Of a stretch of 64,000 bases of DNA, positions 38,595 through 47,615 are shown one piece after another; the stretch's first letter is position 1, and the number at the start of each line of letters is the position of its first letter. Source of the DNA: Nitrospirota bacterium (lineage in GTDB: Bacteria > Nitrospirota > Nitrospiria > Nitrospirales > UBA8639); the NCBI GenBank assembly GCA_029864405.1, contig JAOTTP010000002.1, positions 31,678 through 95,677 on the forward strand, written 5' to 3'. A model generated the notes under the pieces. The model saw only the letters and a list, made by a program, of their open reading frames with translations, did no database searches and was not told where the DNA came from. Both the position numbers and the translations under genes were made by a program.

Positions 38595-38851
38595 TTCAAG
38601 AAAAACCATCTATTGGGAACAGGAGCTAACCAAGGGTGTGACACATTGGTGCTGTGACGAGGTAACAGGAGGATCGCAAATGTGGAAATAATTCAGAGCC
38701 TGATATTCGAATGAAAAACTTCAATTGGGTGTGAGAAAGGGAGAAATTCTATGGACCCACAAAGCCCTTGCCCAACGGCTATCCATAGCCAAGCCTATGG
38801 GTTGATTCTCAATCTTACCCACGAGACAACAGTGTTCAGGAAAACGCCGGA

Positions 38852-39271
38852 TCAGGTCTCACTGGGGCTAGCAGACTCAATCACCACCAGGGTTCCTCGC
38901 ATGATGGGATGAAACGAACAGTGGTAGGGATAATAGCCTGGAGGTAAATGATTGACCGTGAAGGTACGATTGGGGCCAATAGGTCCGGAATCAAAGTCAC
39001 ATTGTTCATCGCTTATACACCCGTCGTGGGTAATGGAATGAATGTTGGCCGTTGGATTTTCCCATGAAATTGGGGTGCCGGCGGCAATTTGTACAAATTT
39101 CGGGGAATAATACGGGGAGAAAGTGTTAAGGGTAATCCGAAATGTAGAAGCCGCAGCTGAAGCAAAAGACATCATGAGGAGGACTAGCCCTCCAATTTTT
39201 AACGGCTTATAGACAAAAGGCCGTTTCCCAAAAATCATTTTTCTGTTGATCCCATACTTTGTCACCGCCAT
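38852..39271 (-). CDS. Secreted cupredoxin-like copper protein, paralogue of 8372-8791
   Basis: ANIHSITHDGCISDEQCDFDSGPIGPNRTFTVNHLPPGYYPYHCSFHPIMRGTLVV. Confidence 0.78.
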   Translation of the reverse strand: MAVTKYGINRKMIFGKRPFVYKPLKIGGLVLLMMSFASAAASTFRITLNTFSPYYSPKFVQIAAGTPISWENPTANIHSITHDGCISDEQCDFDSGPIGPNRTFTVNHLPPGYYPYHCSFHPIMRGTLVVIESASPSET

Positions 39272-39438
39272 GGTCGTTCGCCCTCTCGTTGTTCCCGTCC
39301 TTGCTTAGAATGAACCTTCCCAAAGGACATCCCTTAGGCCTCACGATTAATTATACACCCTGAGAGCACAATGATGGGAGAAGGACGCAGAGGCTCTTTT
39401 TCCTGCCTGCCTTCCATGAGACAGAGCTTCACTATATT

Positions 39439-39714
39439 TTAGATTAGCACATCCACAAAAACACCCGTTGAGCCCAGTTTGGCATTTAGGTCCTTGGCCG
39501 TTTGGGTCGCTACCGCAAAAAGGTTTTCGACGAGTCCCTTATCATTTTTATCTTTTTGAAATTGAAAAATAGTGTTGATGGAATTGGCAACCTTTTGAAG
39601 GGTGTCGGCTATTTCTTTGGCCTGGAGTGGGGAGAGACCTTGTCGGGATTTGGTTAGTGTGTTGCTCCGACAGTCGGGTCGTACATATAAAATAGATGAT
39701 TTTCCAGAATTCAA
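39439..39714 (-). CDS. Small hypothetical protein, start uncertain
   Basis: 92-codon ORF; SPLQAKEIADTLQKVANSINTIFQFQKDKNDKGLVENLFAVATQTAKDLNAKLGSTGVFVDVLI. Predicted start is TTG. Confidence 0.35.
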   Translation of the reverse strand: MNSGKSSILYVRPDCRSNTLTKSRQGLSPLQAKEIADTLQKVANSINTIFQFQKDKNDKGLVENLFAVATQTAKDLNAKLGSTGVFVDVLI

Positions 39715-40159
39715 TATTTAGAAACAGTTAGGGAATCTTCAGGCCGAATTCATCGCATCTCACCTCCTTTCGTGCTTTTCCTCTCGCCATTCTCTTCAGC
39801 TCGACAAATAACCAGTGATTGGCATAGTGACTATTCACAAGTGCTCAGCACGGGAATGGGGTTGTGCGTGTGATCGTGTGATGTCGTTTGTTGAAAGCTG
39901 AGGCGAAGGGTAGAAAACAATTTTCACCAGAAGCTGGCCATGTCATTTCGAAACGATAAGGATGGTCAAAATAAGAGAGTTGAGATGAGGGATAGGAAAA
40001 TACAGGATCGGACTCAAGCCCTTTCTTCCCAGGTACTTAAGAAAGGTGGCATGGTAAGCTGGATGTTGACGGCGCCATTTTCCAAAGGGAGAATTTCAAT
40101 GGTCATCCCTGAGCAAGTTATGGGGAATAGTACGTCCAACCTAAAAAAATGATCCGCGT

Positions 40160-40852
40160 ATGACCAAGGAAACTGATCACACTCGAATTCATCTTCGGAT
40201 CGGACATCGTGGCGCGGCGGGGCATGCGCCGGAGAATACGCTGGCAGCTCTAGAGCTGGCTATCAAATTGGGTGTCGACATGATCGAGTTTGATGCCCAG
40301 CGATCGGCAGATGGGGCATTGGTGCTCTTTCATGATAGGACTGTCAACCGGACGACAAACGGGGAGGGGAATGTTGAGTCCTTACCTCTCACGGTTCTGC
40401 GCGGATTGGATGCGGGCGGGGGCGAACGGATTCCACTACTTGAAGAATCCCTCGCGTGCCTCAATGGACGGGCAGGGGCGATGATAGAGCTGAAGGTGAG
40501 GGGAATCGCCGCTGAGGTCTGTTCAATCGTGAAGGCGGCTGATTTTCAGGGAGAAGTAATTTATGCCTCGTTTTTTCATGAAGAATTGCTGACGGTGAGA
40601 AAATTGATGCCCGATGCTCAGACGCTCGCGTTGATCGATGGCGCGCCCATACATCCCACGGCCTTTGCCATTGACGCCAACGCGACGCATGCGGGATTGG
40701 CGTTGGATTGTGTGACCCCTGCTCTTGTGCAGGCGCTTCAGGCGCAAGGCATTCAGGTGTTCGTCTATACGGTTGATGATCCTGAAGATATTGCACGGAT
40801 GAAGCGGCTGGGAGTCGACGGTATTATTTCCAACTTTCCTGATCGGGTCTAA
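40160..40852 (+). CDS. Glycerophosphodiester phosphodiesterase
   Basis: RIGHRGAAGHAPENTLAALELAIKLGVDMIEFDAQRSADGALVLFHDRTVNRTTNGEG. Confidence 0.94.
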   Translation: MTKETDHTRIHLRIGHRGAAGHAPENTLAALELAIKLGVDMIEFDAQRSADGALVLFHDRTVNRTTNGEGNVESLPLTVLRGLDAGGGERIPLLEESLACLNGRAGAMIELKVRGIAAEVCSIVKAADFQGEVIYASFFHEELLTVRKLMPDAQTLALIDGAPIHPTAFAIDANATHAGLALDCVTPALVQALQAQGIQVFVYTVDDPEDIARMKRLGVDGIISNFPDRV

Positions 40853-40930
40853 TTAGCCCATCAACAATGAGAGTTGCTCATTCATTGAGTGGATGAACTC
40901 TTCGGGATTCAGTGAATTTGCAATCGGTAG

Positions 40931-41014
40931 GTCATCCTGAGCCCGCGGCGAAGGATCTGTGTCCAGGTCAACGATACCACGGTTCAGCAGATCCTTCGAT
41001 CCCCTCAGGATGAC
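40931..41014. repeat. Intergenic repeat, family B (near-consensus copy)
   Basis: GTCATCCTGAGCCCGCGGCGAAGGATCTGTGTCCAGGTCAACGATACCACGGTTCAGCAGATCCTTCGATCCCCTCAGGATGAC. Confidence 0.83.
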
Positions 41015-41040
41015 ATGAATGAGAAAGCCAGCCACACTGT

Positions 41041-41160
41041 GTTATGCCCGACATTTGTTATTGGGCATTGATCTATTCCCCTCATGCCTCACAGTAATTG
41101 TCGGGCATCTATCTTTTAAAATTTTCGGATGGATTCCCGCTTAATAATGGCGGGAATGAC
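41041..41160. repeat. Compound family A repeat (about 1.5 units)
   Basis: TTATGCCCGACATTTGTTATTGGGCATTGATC...TGTCGGGCATCTATC...GGATGGATTCCCGCTTAATAATGGCGGGAATGAC. Confidence 0.75.
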
Positions 41161-41334
41161 GATGAAGTGAATGGAGCGCCCCTGACGTCTTGCGGGAGGA
41201 CGAAAAAAAGAGGGCGGCGATAGCTCAGAATTCTTCATGCATGCCCTGACTGATGGAGTGCAAAATTTTAAAATTCTTCAATCAGAGCCCCCCGCAATAG
41301 GCATTAGCCGGATGAGCTGATACTCTGATTGTGT

Positions 41335-41970
41335 ATGAGGGAAAAGCAACAGGTAATCGATCTGATTCGGAAAGCATTCAGGGGAACTGTGCATCCTGGT
41401 GAGGCTTTTCTAGTGGGAAGCCGTGAGGGCTGCGAGGCGTCTGAGGTAATTGTGCCCTTTATGGGGGTGGCTGATTGGTCCCAGGTTGCGGCAGAAATTC
41501 TTGATGCGAATTCCGAGGCTCTCAGCTTTTTTTCGGAGGGCGGCTTTCGGTTTTTTCTTCCTGCCTATTTGATTGCAGATCTTAAAGGTCAGTTGCAAAC
41601 TGCGGATCCCCTTTTCCACCTGACGGGAGGGTTTTCCGATGCGGTGGTGCAGGTGCCGACTAAGGTGCGAGTGTATGAAAAGACCATTGGGAAGTCGGCC
41701 TTGTTGAATCCCAGGCGCTATGGAGCTATGACGTTTTATGATTATGCTCGATACCGTTTGTCGATTTTCGCTCGTGAGGAAGCCGAGGCCATTGTGGTTT
41801 ATTTAGAATATCGCCAGGATTTGGACTCTGATGGAATTGAGACGTCCAGCATTACGGCGGCACTGGATGGTTTTTGGCGGGAACGGACAGCCACGGCTCC
41901 ACACGCCTCTGCGTTACGAAAACATGTTGACGATGAAGCCGCCTACATCCGCGATCTGCAAGAACGATAA
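41335..41970 (+). CDS. Hypothetical protein (DUF6714-like)
   Basis: QVIDLIRKAFRGTVHPGEAFLVGSREGCEASEVIVPFMGVADWSQVAAEILDANSEALSFFSEGGFRFFLPAYLIADLKG; family assignment tentative. Confidence 0.6.
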   Translation: MREKQQVIDLIRKAFRGTVHPGEAFLVGSREGCEASEVIVPFMGVADWSQVAAEILDANSEALSFFSEGGFRFFLPAYLIADLKGQLQTADPLFHLTGGFSDAVVQVPTKVRVYEKTIGKSALLNPRRYGAMTFYDYARYRLSIFAREEAEAIVVYLEYRQDLDSDGIETSSITAALDGFWRERTATAPHASALRKHVDDEAAYIRDLQER

Positions 41971-42009
41971 CATGGCATTGGAAACAGGAAGCCCAATCCC
42001 ATCCTGGCC

Positions 42010-42819
42010 CTATCCTGGAATCACAAAGTCGTAGTGACCGACTAAGCCATCCGACATCTCTCCCGATGTGTCGGGCGCATAGTCGACAATCACCCGTTCT
42101 TGTTCTTTCGGGGTGAGTCCGGCATCGAGAATCACCACATCCTTGGGTAATAACTCCTGATTGAGTGCATTGTTGGGAATTTGGTCGCCCCGGAAATACA
42201 GCTGCGTGACCAGTTTCGGTTGCGCTGGAGGCAAAAGTTGAAAGTGTAGGTGGGAAGGGCGATACAGTCCGGATTCTAAGTCGATGGGGTAAAAGCCGGG
42301 CACGATGGTTTTGAACCAATAGTCTCCATGCTCATTGGTGACCGCTCGTCCCCAGTATTGAAAATACCCATCGTAGGTTCGGTGAATGATTTCTCCAGTC
42401 GTGGGATGGGGGAAACTCAACATGCCGTCATCCTCTTTGTGGTTATATCGGCCGGAGGCCGATGCACTCCACATGATGATCACGGTGCGAGGAATCGCTT
42501 GGCCGGTTTTTGCGCTCAGGACTTTTCCCCTCAGATAAATGACCTGCCCTTTGGCTTTTCCCTGGCGGCCTTTTACAAAAGTGAGATCCTGATCGTTAGC
42601 CTGACTAATGGGAATGCCGGGGGCGGGGTTTTCGCGAATGGCATCTATTGGGTCTCCCTCGTCGGGGAAAAATGGGCCAAGCGATTGGCGCGGAGTTGGC
42701 CCGTTGAGCATTTCCGCAAGGCTGGATGAGCTGATGTGCCCTCCGGATAACAAGCCGACGTAGCCCAGCCCCCACTTTAATAGGGTTCTTCTGGACAATC
42801 GATTGGTGTCTGCTTTCAT
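42010..42819 (-). CDS. Intradiol ring-cleavage dioxygenase family protein with Tat-like signal
   Basis: SRRTLLKWGLGYVG leader; LGPFFPDEGDPID; VIYLRGKVLSAKTGQAIPRTVIIMWSASASGRYNH; GFYPIDLESGLYRPSHLHFQL. Confidence 0.83.
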   Translation of the reverse strand: MKADTNRLSRRTLLKWGLGYVGLLSGGHISSSSLAEMLNGPTPRQSLGPFFPDEGDPIDAIRENPAPGIPISQANDQDLTFVKGRQGKAKGQVIYLRGKVLSAKTGQAIPRTVIIMWSASASGRYNHKEDDGMLSFPHPTTGEIIHRTYDGYFQYWGRAVTNEHGDYWFKTIVPGFYPIDLESGLYRPSHLHFQLLPPAQPKLVTQLYFRGDQIPNNALNQELLPKDVVILDAGLTPKEQERVIVDYAPDTSGEMSDGLVGHYDFVIPG

Positions 42820-43140
42820 GAGGTCTCCTTGTCGAGATATGGAGATGGCTTGAGCATGTTCACTGATGGACTGAATCGTTGATTTCCGCCATCAAAAATG
42901 CCGAAACTGTTCTCGGGTACGGTTATCCTTTCACATATCTTCTCCGCTTTCAAATGACCTCGGCAAGAGGAATGAGGTTGGGTGGACATAGGATCGTAAC
43001 TTTAAACGTGAAGACGATGTGGGGTATAGTGTGCCGTGAAGACTCACCAGTCCATTTTGCGGCATTCCTTCTTTCATGTTCCCCATTGTCTCTTCTCTCT
43101 CCCATGATGAATCCTTTATCGTGAGGACAGGTCTTTTGCT

Positions 43141-43581
43141 GTGATCGAGCACTCTTGCAAAATATGTGTTGGCGCATGGCCGCTCAAGGATCATTTTCTT
43201 GGTGATTGTGGCCTGACCAAGGCGTATGTGTTTGAGGACCAGTTTTTTGCCGGCTGGACTGTGCTGGTATTGAAGGAGCACGTCTCCGAGTTGTTTAAGT
43301 TATCCAGAGTCGCACGCGGCATGTTGATGGAAGAAGTTAACCACGTGGCGGAGACGCTGGCACAGGTGTTTGACGCGAAGAAGATGAACTACGAACTGCT
43401 CGGCAATCAGGTTCCCCACATTCACTGGCATCTGATTCCCAGGCTGAAAACCGATCCCGACCCGTTGAAGCCGGTGTGGTGTGTGTCGCATGAGCCGGTG
43501 CGGCTCCCTGCTGATCAACTGGCCGAACGGGTTACCCGTCTTCGAGCGGCCTTGCGCATCCATGCCAACGAACCCGTCTGA
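43141..43581 (+). CDS. HIT family protein
   Basis: CKICVG; LLGNQVPHIHWHLIPRLKTDPDP (HxHxH). GTG start. Confidence 0.83.
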   Translation: MIEHSCKICVGAWPLKDHFLGDCGLTKAYVFEDQFFAGWTVLVLKEHVSELFKLSRVARGMLMEEVNHVAETLAQVFDAKKMNYELLGNQVPHIHWHLIPRLKTDPDPLKPVWCVSHEPVRLPADQLAERVTRLRAALRIHANEPV

Positions 43582-43692
43582 TCTTCTCAGTCTACCCGGC
43601 AAATAGTTCAGTCCCGCTCCAAGAGGTTTCCCTGTTGTTAGTCTGTTGTCCTTCTGCCATCAGTCGCTTCGAAATCTTGGTTTGGAAGTATG

Positions 43693-44010
43693 TTAGGAAG
43701 CTGCGGATTCCGTCTCTTGGAAATCGATGAGGAATTGCGGGCGCGCCGGTGGACTCGTTTCGAGCTGTTTATATTGGCAGGGAGGAATGTCTTCTTTCAG
43801 CCGCCTCAGGAGAGTGGGCACTTTCATTTTGGGCGGGATGTCGCACACCCAGACGTGCATGCCGGTTTCCAATTCTTCAAAGTGGCGTTTCAGATTAAAT
43901 CCTGGCTTTTCCATGAAATACGCCGAAAGAAATCCGGTGATGCCCTGTACCACCCAGGAATGTTCTTTTACGTATCGATAGCTGACCCGAATCTCTACCA
44001 CTTCCATCAT
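43693..44010 (-). CDS. Hypothetical protein
   Basis: 106-codon ORF, no recognised domain. Confidence 0.5.
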   Translation of the reverse strand: MMEVVEIRVSYRYVKEHSWVVQGITGFLSAYFMEKPGFNLKRHFEELETGMHVWVCDIPPKMKVPTLLRRLKEDIPPCQYKQLETSPPARPQFLIDFQETESAAS

Positions 44011-44160
44011 GTCGTAATCTCCCTGTGCAGTCGATCATATCTTGCTTGGAAGGTCTCACCCTAACAATTCCTTCGCCTTTTTGGAAATTGAGAAACACCA
44101 TCGGGAATTCTTCCGCTTTTGTCGTGTCAGACATGCTTTGCCTTGTACCTCTCCGTTCCC

Positions 44161-44245
44161 GTCATGCCCGACATTTTTTATCGGGCATCCATCTTGTCTT
44201 GCACATTTCGAGGATGGATCCCCGCTTCCTACTTGCGGGGATGAC
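44161..44245. repeat. Intergenic palindromic repeat, family A (near-consensus copy)
   Basis: GTCATGCCCGACATTTTTTATCGGGCATCCATCTTG...GGATGGATCCCCGCTTCCTACTTGCGGGGATGAC. Confidence 0.85.
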
Positions 44246-44256
44246 GCGGAAAGGCT

Positions 44257-44371
44257 GTCATGCCCGACGGTTGTTATCGGGCATCTATCTTGATTTCTGT
44301 CTCTCTATTTGAGTCCCTAACAGCTAACGTTATCTACTAATGGATCCCCCCTTACTAATGGCGGGGATGAC
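44257..44371. repeat. Intergenic palindromic repeat, family A with extended centre
   Basis: GTCATGCCCGACGGTTGTTATCGGGCATCTATCTTG...AATGGATCCCCCCTTACTAATGGCGGGGATGAC. Confidence 0.8.
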
Positions 44372-44546
44372 AGAAGGGTATGCTTTATAAGCATCGGTGA
44401 GGTCGATGGAAGATGAGACAGATTGAGGCATGATGTAACTTTTGTGGGAGCAGGATAGAAACCAGGAATATGCCGAAGGTTAGGGAACGAGGGGCGGATA
44501 TGCACCTGATGGTGCATCGATCCGACCCCCTTCTCTTGTTTAAGCC

Positions 44547-44990
44547 TTACTCGTGTTTCTCGCCCTTGCCATGCATCCCTTTTTTCTCGCCTTTGCCATG
44601 TTTCTCTTTATATTCCTTCATCTTTTCCTGCCGTTCTTCCTGCATTTCCTTCCATTTCGCTTGTTGCTCGGGCGTCAGTTCGGCCTCAATCTTTCCCATG
44701 GCCTTTTGGCGCATCGCTTTCATTTGTTGGTGAAGCGCCTCCATCTGCTGGTGTTTTTCCTCAATGATGGGGAGGATCTTGTCCTGTTGCTCCTGTGTGA
44801 GCGACAGCTTCTTTGTGAGTTTCTCCAGATGGGATTTTGGATCGTGACCATATCCATGATCGTCGCCGTCTGCCCAGGCAGAAGCGCCAAACAGACTCAA
44901 TGCGACGGTCAGCATGAAAAGCCCCATCATGCGCGAAACCGTCTTGAGTGTTCTCTCATGGATCATGTGGCGTTGACTTGTCTGAGTCAT
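44547..44990 (-). CDS. Spy/CpxP-like periplasmic protein with Lys/His-rich tail
   Basis: Signal peptide; LEKLTKKLSLTQEQQDKILPIIEEKHQQMEALHQQM...AELTPEQQAKWKEMQEERQEKMKEYKEKHGKGEKKGMHGKGEKHE. Confidence 0.75.
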   Translation of the reverse strand: MTQTSQRHMIHERTLKTVSRMMGLFMLTVALSLFGASAWADGDDHGYGHDPKSHLEKLTKKLSLTQEQQDKILPIIEEKHQQMEALHQQMKAMRQKAMGKIEAELTPEQQAKWKEMQEERQEKMKEYKEKHGKGEKKGMHGKGEKHE

Positions 44991-45188
44991 TCCTACCTCC
45001 TTTGTGAAAAACAGTGATTGAAAGGGTTAGCCTTTTAGTATATCAAATGACAGAGTGCTTCTGCTTTTGGCTTGAACAAGGATATCAAAGATAAGATAAA
45101 GCCTTGAAAACGTGCTTTTCTGATTGTTGGGAGGAAAGTCTTCATTTGACCGTTTAGGATTCTCCAAAATGGAAACATGCCGCTATCA

Positions 45189-45626
45189 TTAAATGAAACG
45201 CCGGCAGTTTTGGGTTTGACAGGTACAAGCCAGTTCCCCGTTGTGATGAGAGTCGCCATAGTCGAGCGTGAGTTCGGTTCCGGCCTTGATGGGGTGCAAG
45301 GCATAAAACTCTGCCCGTTCTCCAATGATTCTCATGAAGGTATTTGGTGTGCAGGAATGGTTGATAAACCGGAATCCTGTCGTCTCTTCGGCCCCATCAA
45401 TCGACTTCCCATTATTCACTTCGACAATGGCAATCCACTTTTGGGTTTTAGCCCGCTTTCGCCCTTCTCGTTGGGTAATCAGTTCTCCAGTATACTCCCC
45501 GATTTTTTGCCGTTGTCGCAAATGGACTTTGGTGAATAAGCCACGGCCCTCAATGGCACTGGGTTTCACATCCATGGGAACTGGCCATTGTGTCTTGGGG
45601 GAGATGGTTTTGGTAGATAAGGGCAT
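45189..45626 (-). CDS. SET domain protein (putative protein-lysine methyltransferase)
   Basis: AIEGRGLFTKVHLRQRQKIGEYTGEL...FRFINHSCTPNTFM...IKAGTELTLDYG...CTCQTQNCRRFI. Confidence 0.9.
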   Translation of the reverse strand: MPLSTKTISPKTQWPVPMDVKPSAIEGRGLFTKVHLRQRQKIGEYTGELITQREGRKRAKTQKWIAIVEVNNGKSIDGAEETTGFRFINHSCTPNTFMRIIGERAEFYALHPIKAGTELTLDYGDSHHNGELACTCQTQNCRRFI

Positions 45627-45782
45627 GCCGGAGTTGTCACATTACTGTGGTGATGATCGTCTGAAGTGAGTTGAGTGAAATGTACAAAATGGGAGGAGGA
45701 TAAGGCCAGAGGGGTTTGTCACGAAATGCAAAAAAAAGAGAAGATACTTTCAAAGGGTTTGGGGTGGCCCTTAGATAAATTG

Positions 45783-45814
45783 AAAGGGCTGCCTCTGGAT
45801 TGAGGCAGCCCTTT
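45783..45814. terminator. Strong intrinsic-terminator-like hairpin downstream of the 45853-46698 minus-strand gene
   Basis: Perfect 13-bp stem AAAGGGCTGCCTC-TGGATT-GAGGCAGCCCTTT. Confidence 0.8.
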
Positions 45815-45852
45815 CGTTCTCCTTTGTGAGCTTGGGGGAGATGGATGCTTTG

Positions 45853-46698
45853 TTACTTGGTAGGTTCGGCTCTCACCCATTTGCCGTTGTGAAATAATTC
45901 GTCATAATCCCACAGGAAAAACCAGTTCTTTTTTCCTGACTCGCTCCCAGTCAGCTGTTGTTGTGGGACCGATCGCGACTGGGCATGAATTTCAGTGATT
46001 GCCGGTTTGGCTTTGACCAATTCCGGTGCGTTCGTTTCACACAGTACCTCCCGCCACACCATCCGGCCCTCCGATTCTTTGATCGTTTTTGTCACGGTTT
46101 GATATTCGGCCGGAATAGGAATCCGGGTTTGCTGGGCTGGGGCGATCAATTTATTGACCCGCACCGTCTTATACTCCGCCGGGACCTGCACGAGTCTTGT
46201 GGTAGCCGGGGTTTTGAGTACTTGCTTGGTCACGGTCGTGTATTCAGCCGGAACTTCTTCCAAGCACATGATTTCACCGGTAAAGTTGTCAACTTTTTCG
46301 ACCAACCCTCGACCTTTTTTCCATCTGGTAGTGGCTGGTTTGACGAGGAGTTGTTCGGTGACCGTTTCAAATTGAGCAGGGATAATTTCTTCTCTCTCAT
46401 AGGCGGCTCTGAGCAGGACTTGTTCTTCAACCATTTCATACTTGGCTGGGATGATCTCAATACGTTCCGATGCCTCTCTTTGGAGAACTTGTTCGTTCTC
46501 GGTCCGATATTTGGGATCCTCAAACACTCGAGCGTAGCATTTTCCAGCCTGAGCATTGGCTGGAAGGGCCATCTCCCCGGCGGGAATCTCGACAGGCGGA
46601 GGAACATTTGATAACGGCGTAGCTGCCAAGACGGTTTGGCCCACGCCCATGGTGAGAACTGAAACACCCAAGAGCATGAATTTGTTGGTGGTCTTCAT
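45853..46698 (-). CDS. Exported protein built of degenerate PAxYxTVTxxVLxxPATTR-like repeats
   Basis: Signal peptide; repeats IIPAKYEMVEEQVLLRAAYEREE, IIPAQFETVTEQLLVKPATTRW, EVPAEYTTVTKQVLKTPATTRL, QVPAEYKTVRVNKLIAPAQQTRI, PIPAEYQTVTKTIKESEGRM. Confidence 0.8.
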   Translation of the reverse strand: MKTTNKFMLLGVSVLTMGVGQTVLAATPLSNVPPPVEIPAGEMALPANAQAGKCYARVFEDPKYRTENEQVLQREASERIEIIPAKYEMVEEQVLLRAAYEREEIIPAQFETVTEQLLVKPATTRWKKGRGLVEKVDNFTGEIMCLEEVPAEYTTVTKQVLKTPATTRLVQVPAEYKTVRVNKLIAPAQQTRIPIPAEYQTVTKTIKESEGRMVWREVLCETNAPELVKAKPAITEIHAQSRSVPQQQLTGSESGKKNWFFLWDYDELFHNGKWVRAEPTK

Positions 46699-46827
46699 GA
46701 GAGGGTACCTCCTTAAGGTAGATTGTAAAGTGTGAGCATCTGCTAGGCAGGTACTAGCGCAAGTTGGATACCATGGAGGGAACGTATAATTTAATGAATG
46801 ATTTCAACAGACTGAAGGAATTGCTGG

Positions 46828-46860
46828 ATAGGAATGTTCCAGCGAATGGAACATTCCTAT
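46828..46860. promoter_or_regulatory. 14-bp perfect inverted repeat, candidate operator upstream of the repeat-protein gene
   Basis: ATAGGAATGTTCCA-GCGAA-TGGAACATTCCTAT followed by further TGTTCCA/TGTCCCA half-sites. Confidence 0.5.
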
Positions 46861-47119
46861 GTTCCAGACTGTCCCACGTCTCAGCGGACGGGAACGGCAA
46901 ACTATGAGGAATGTGACGTCAGCATTCTATTGAACTGTTCAAAGGTGGGATAACGGTTCCCGGGCCCAAAGTTGGTGAAGCAAGGATGTAGGAGAACTTA
47001 AGCGAAAGGAGAGACTGCACATGTTTTCCGGCGAAGGTGATTCACCTGATCAGAAGAACCGGCAATGGGTCTGATCATTCTCGGAGACACCGGCGAGTTT
47101 ACCAGAGGATGTATCAAGG

Positions 47120-47614
47120 TCAATCACCGCCCAGGAAGGCATCCTCATCATGTTCCGGCATGAGATCCTCTTCTTCCTCGATGCCTAACCCGCCTTGAAA
47201 CGATTCTCGGATGGCGACCACGTGTTGATGCGATGGAGTGCCTTCAATCTGTTTCCCAAATCGATCGAGGAACCGATCGCAGAGGTCCAGCCCAAGTTGA
47301 AAATATCGGGGCAGGGGGCCTTCCGTGACTTGCTGCCAGGTGATGTAAATGAGGAACTCCTGCAGGTGTTGAGCCTGTGGAAGCTGTGCTCCCAATTCCT
47401 GAAGGGTATCAAACGCGCGCTTGGCTTGTGGTCCTTGATCGGTGGAAAATATCGCCTCCGCCTCTAAAATGTCCGATTCAAGATCCCCAAGTTCTCCTTG
47501 TTTCTCAGCTTGTTGAAGAGCGTGCAGAGCAGCGATGGCTGGATCAAAATTCATAACTTCCTTTCGGTGAAGAGCCTGGATGATGGTTCGCGTTTTTTGA
47601 AGCAGAAATGCCAT
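47120..47614 (-). CDS. Hypothetical protein, immediately downstream of YkgJ-like gene
   Basis: MAFLLQKTRTIIQALHRKEVMNFDPAIAALHALQQAEKQ...; start CAT at 47612-47614, one base before the upstream ORF end. Confidence 0.65.
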   Translation of the reverse strand: MAFLLQKTRTIIQALHRKEVMNFDPAIAALHALQQAEKQGELGDLESDILEAEAIFSTDQGPQAKRAFDTLQELGAQLPQAQHLQEFLIYITWQQVTEGPLPRYFQLGLDLCDRFLDRFGKQIEGTPSHQHVVAIRESFQGGLGIEEEEDLMPEHDEDAFLGGD

Positions 47615-47615
47615 G

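Noticed and set aside
43895-44134. 79-aa minus-strand ORF overlapping 43693-44010
   Set aside because: Overlaps a slightly better candidate in another frame; insufficient evidence for either, so only the longer was listed.
30159-44371. Possible CRISPR array suggested by repeated palindromes
   Set aside because: Units are irregularly spaced over 14 kb, occur in both orientations, and no short regular repeat-spacer pattern or cas gene was seen.
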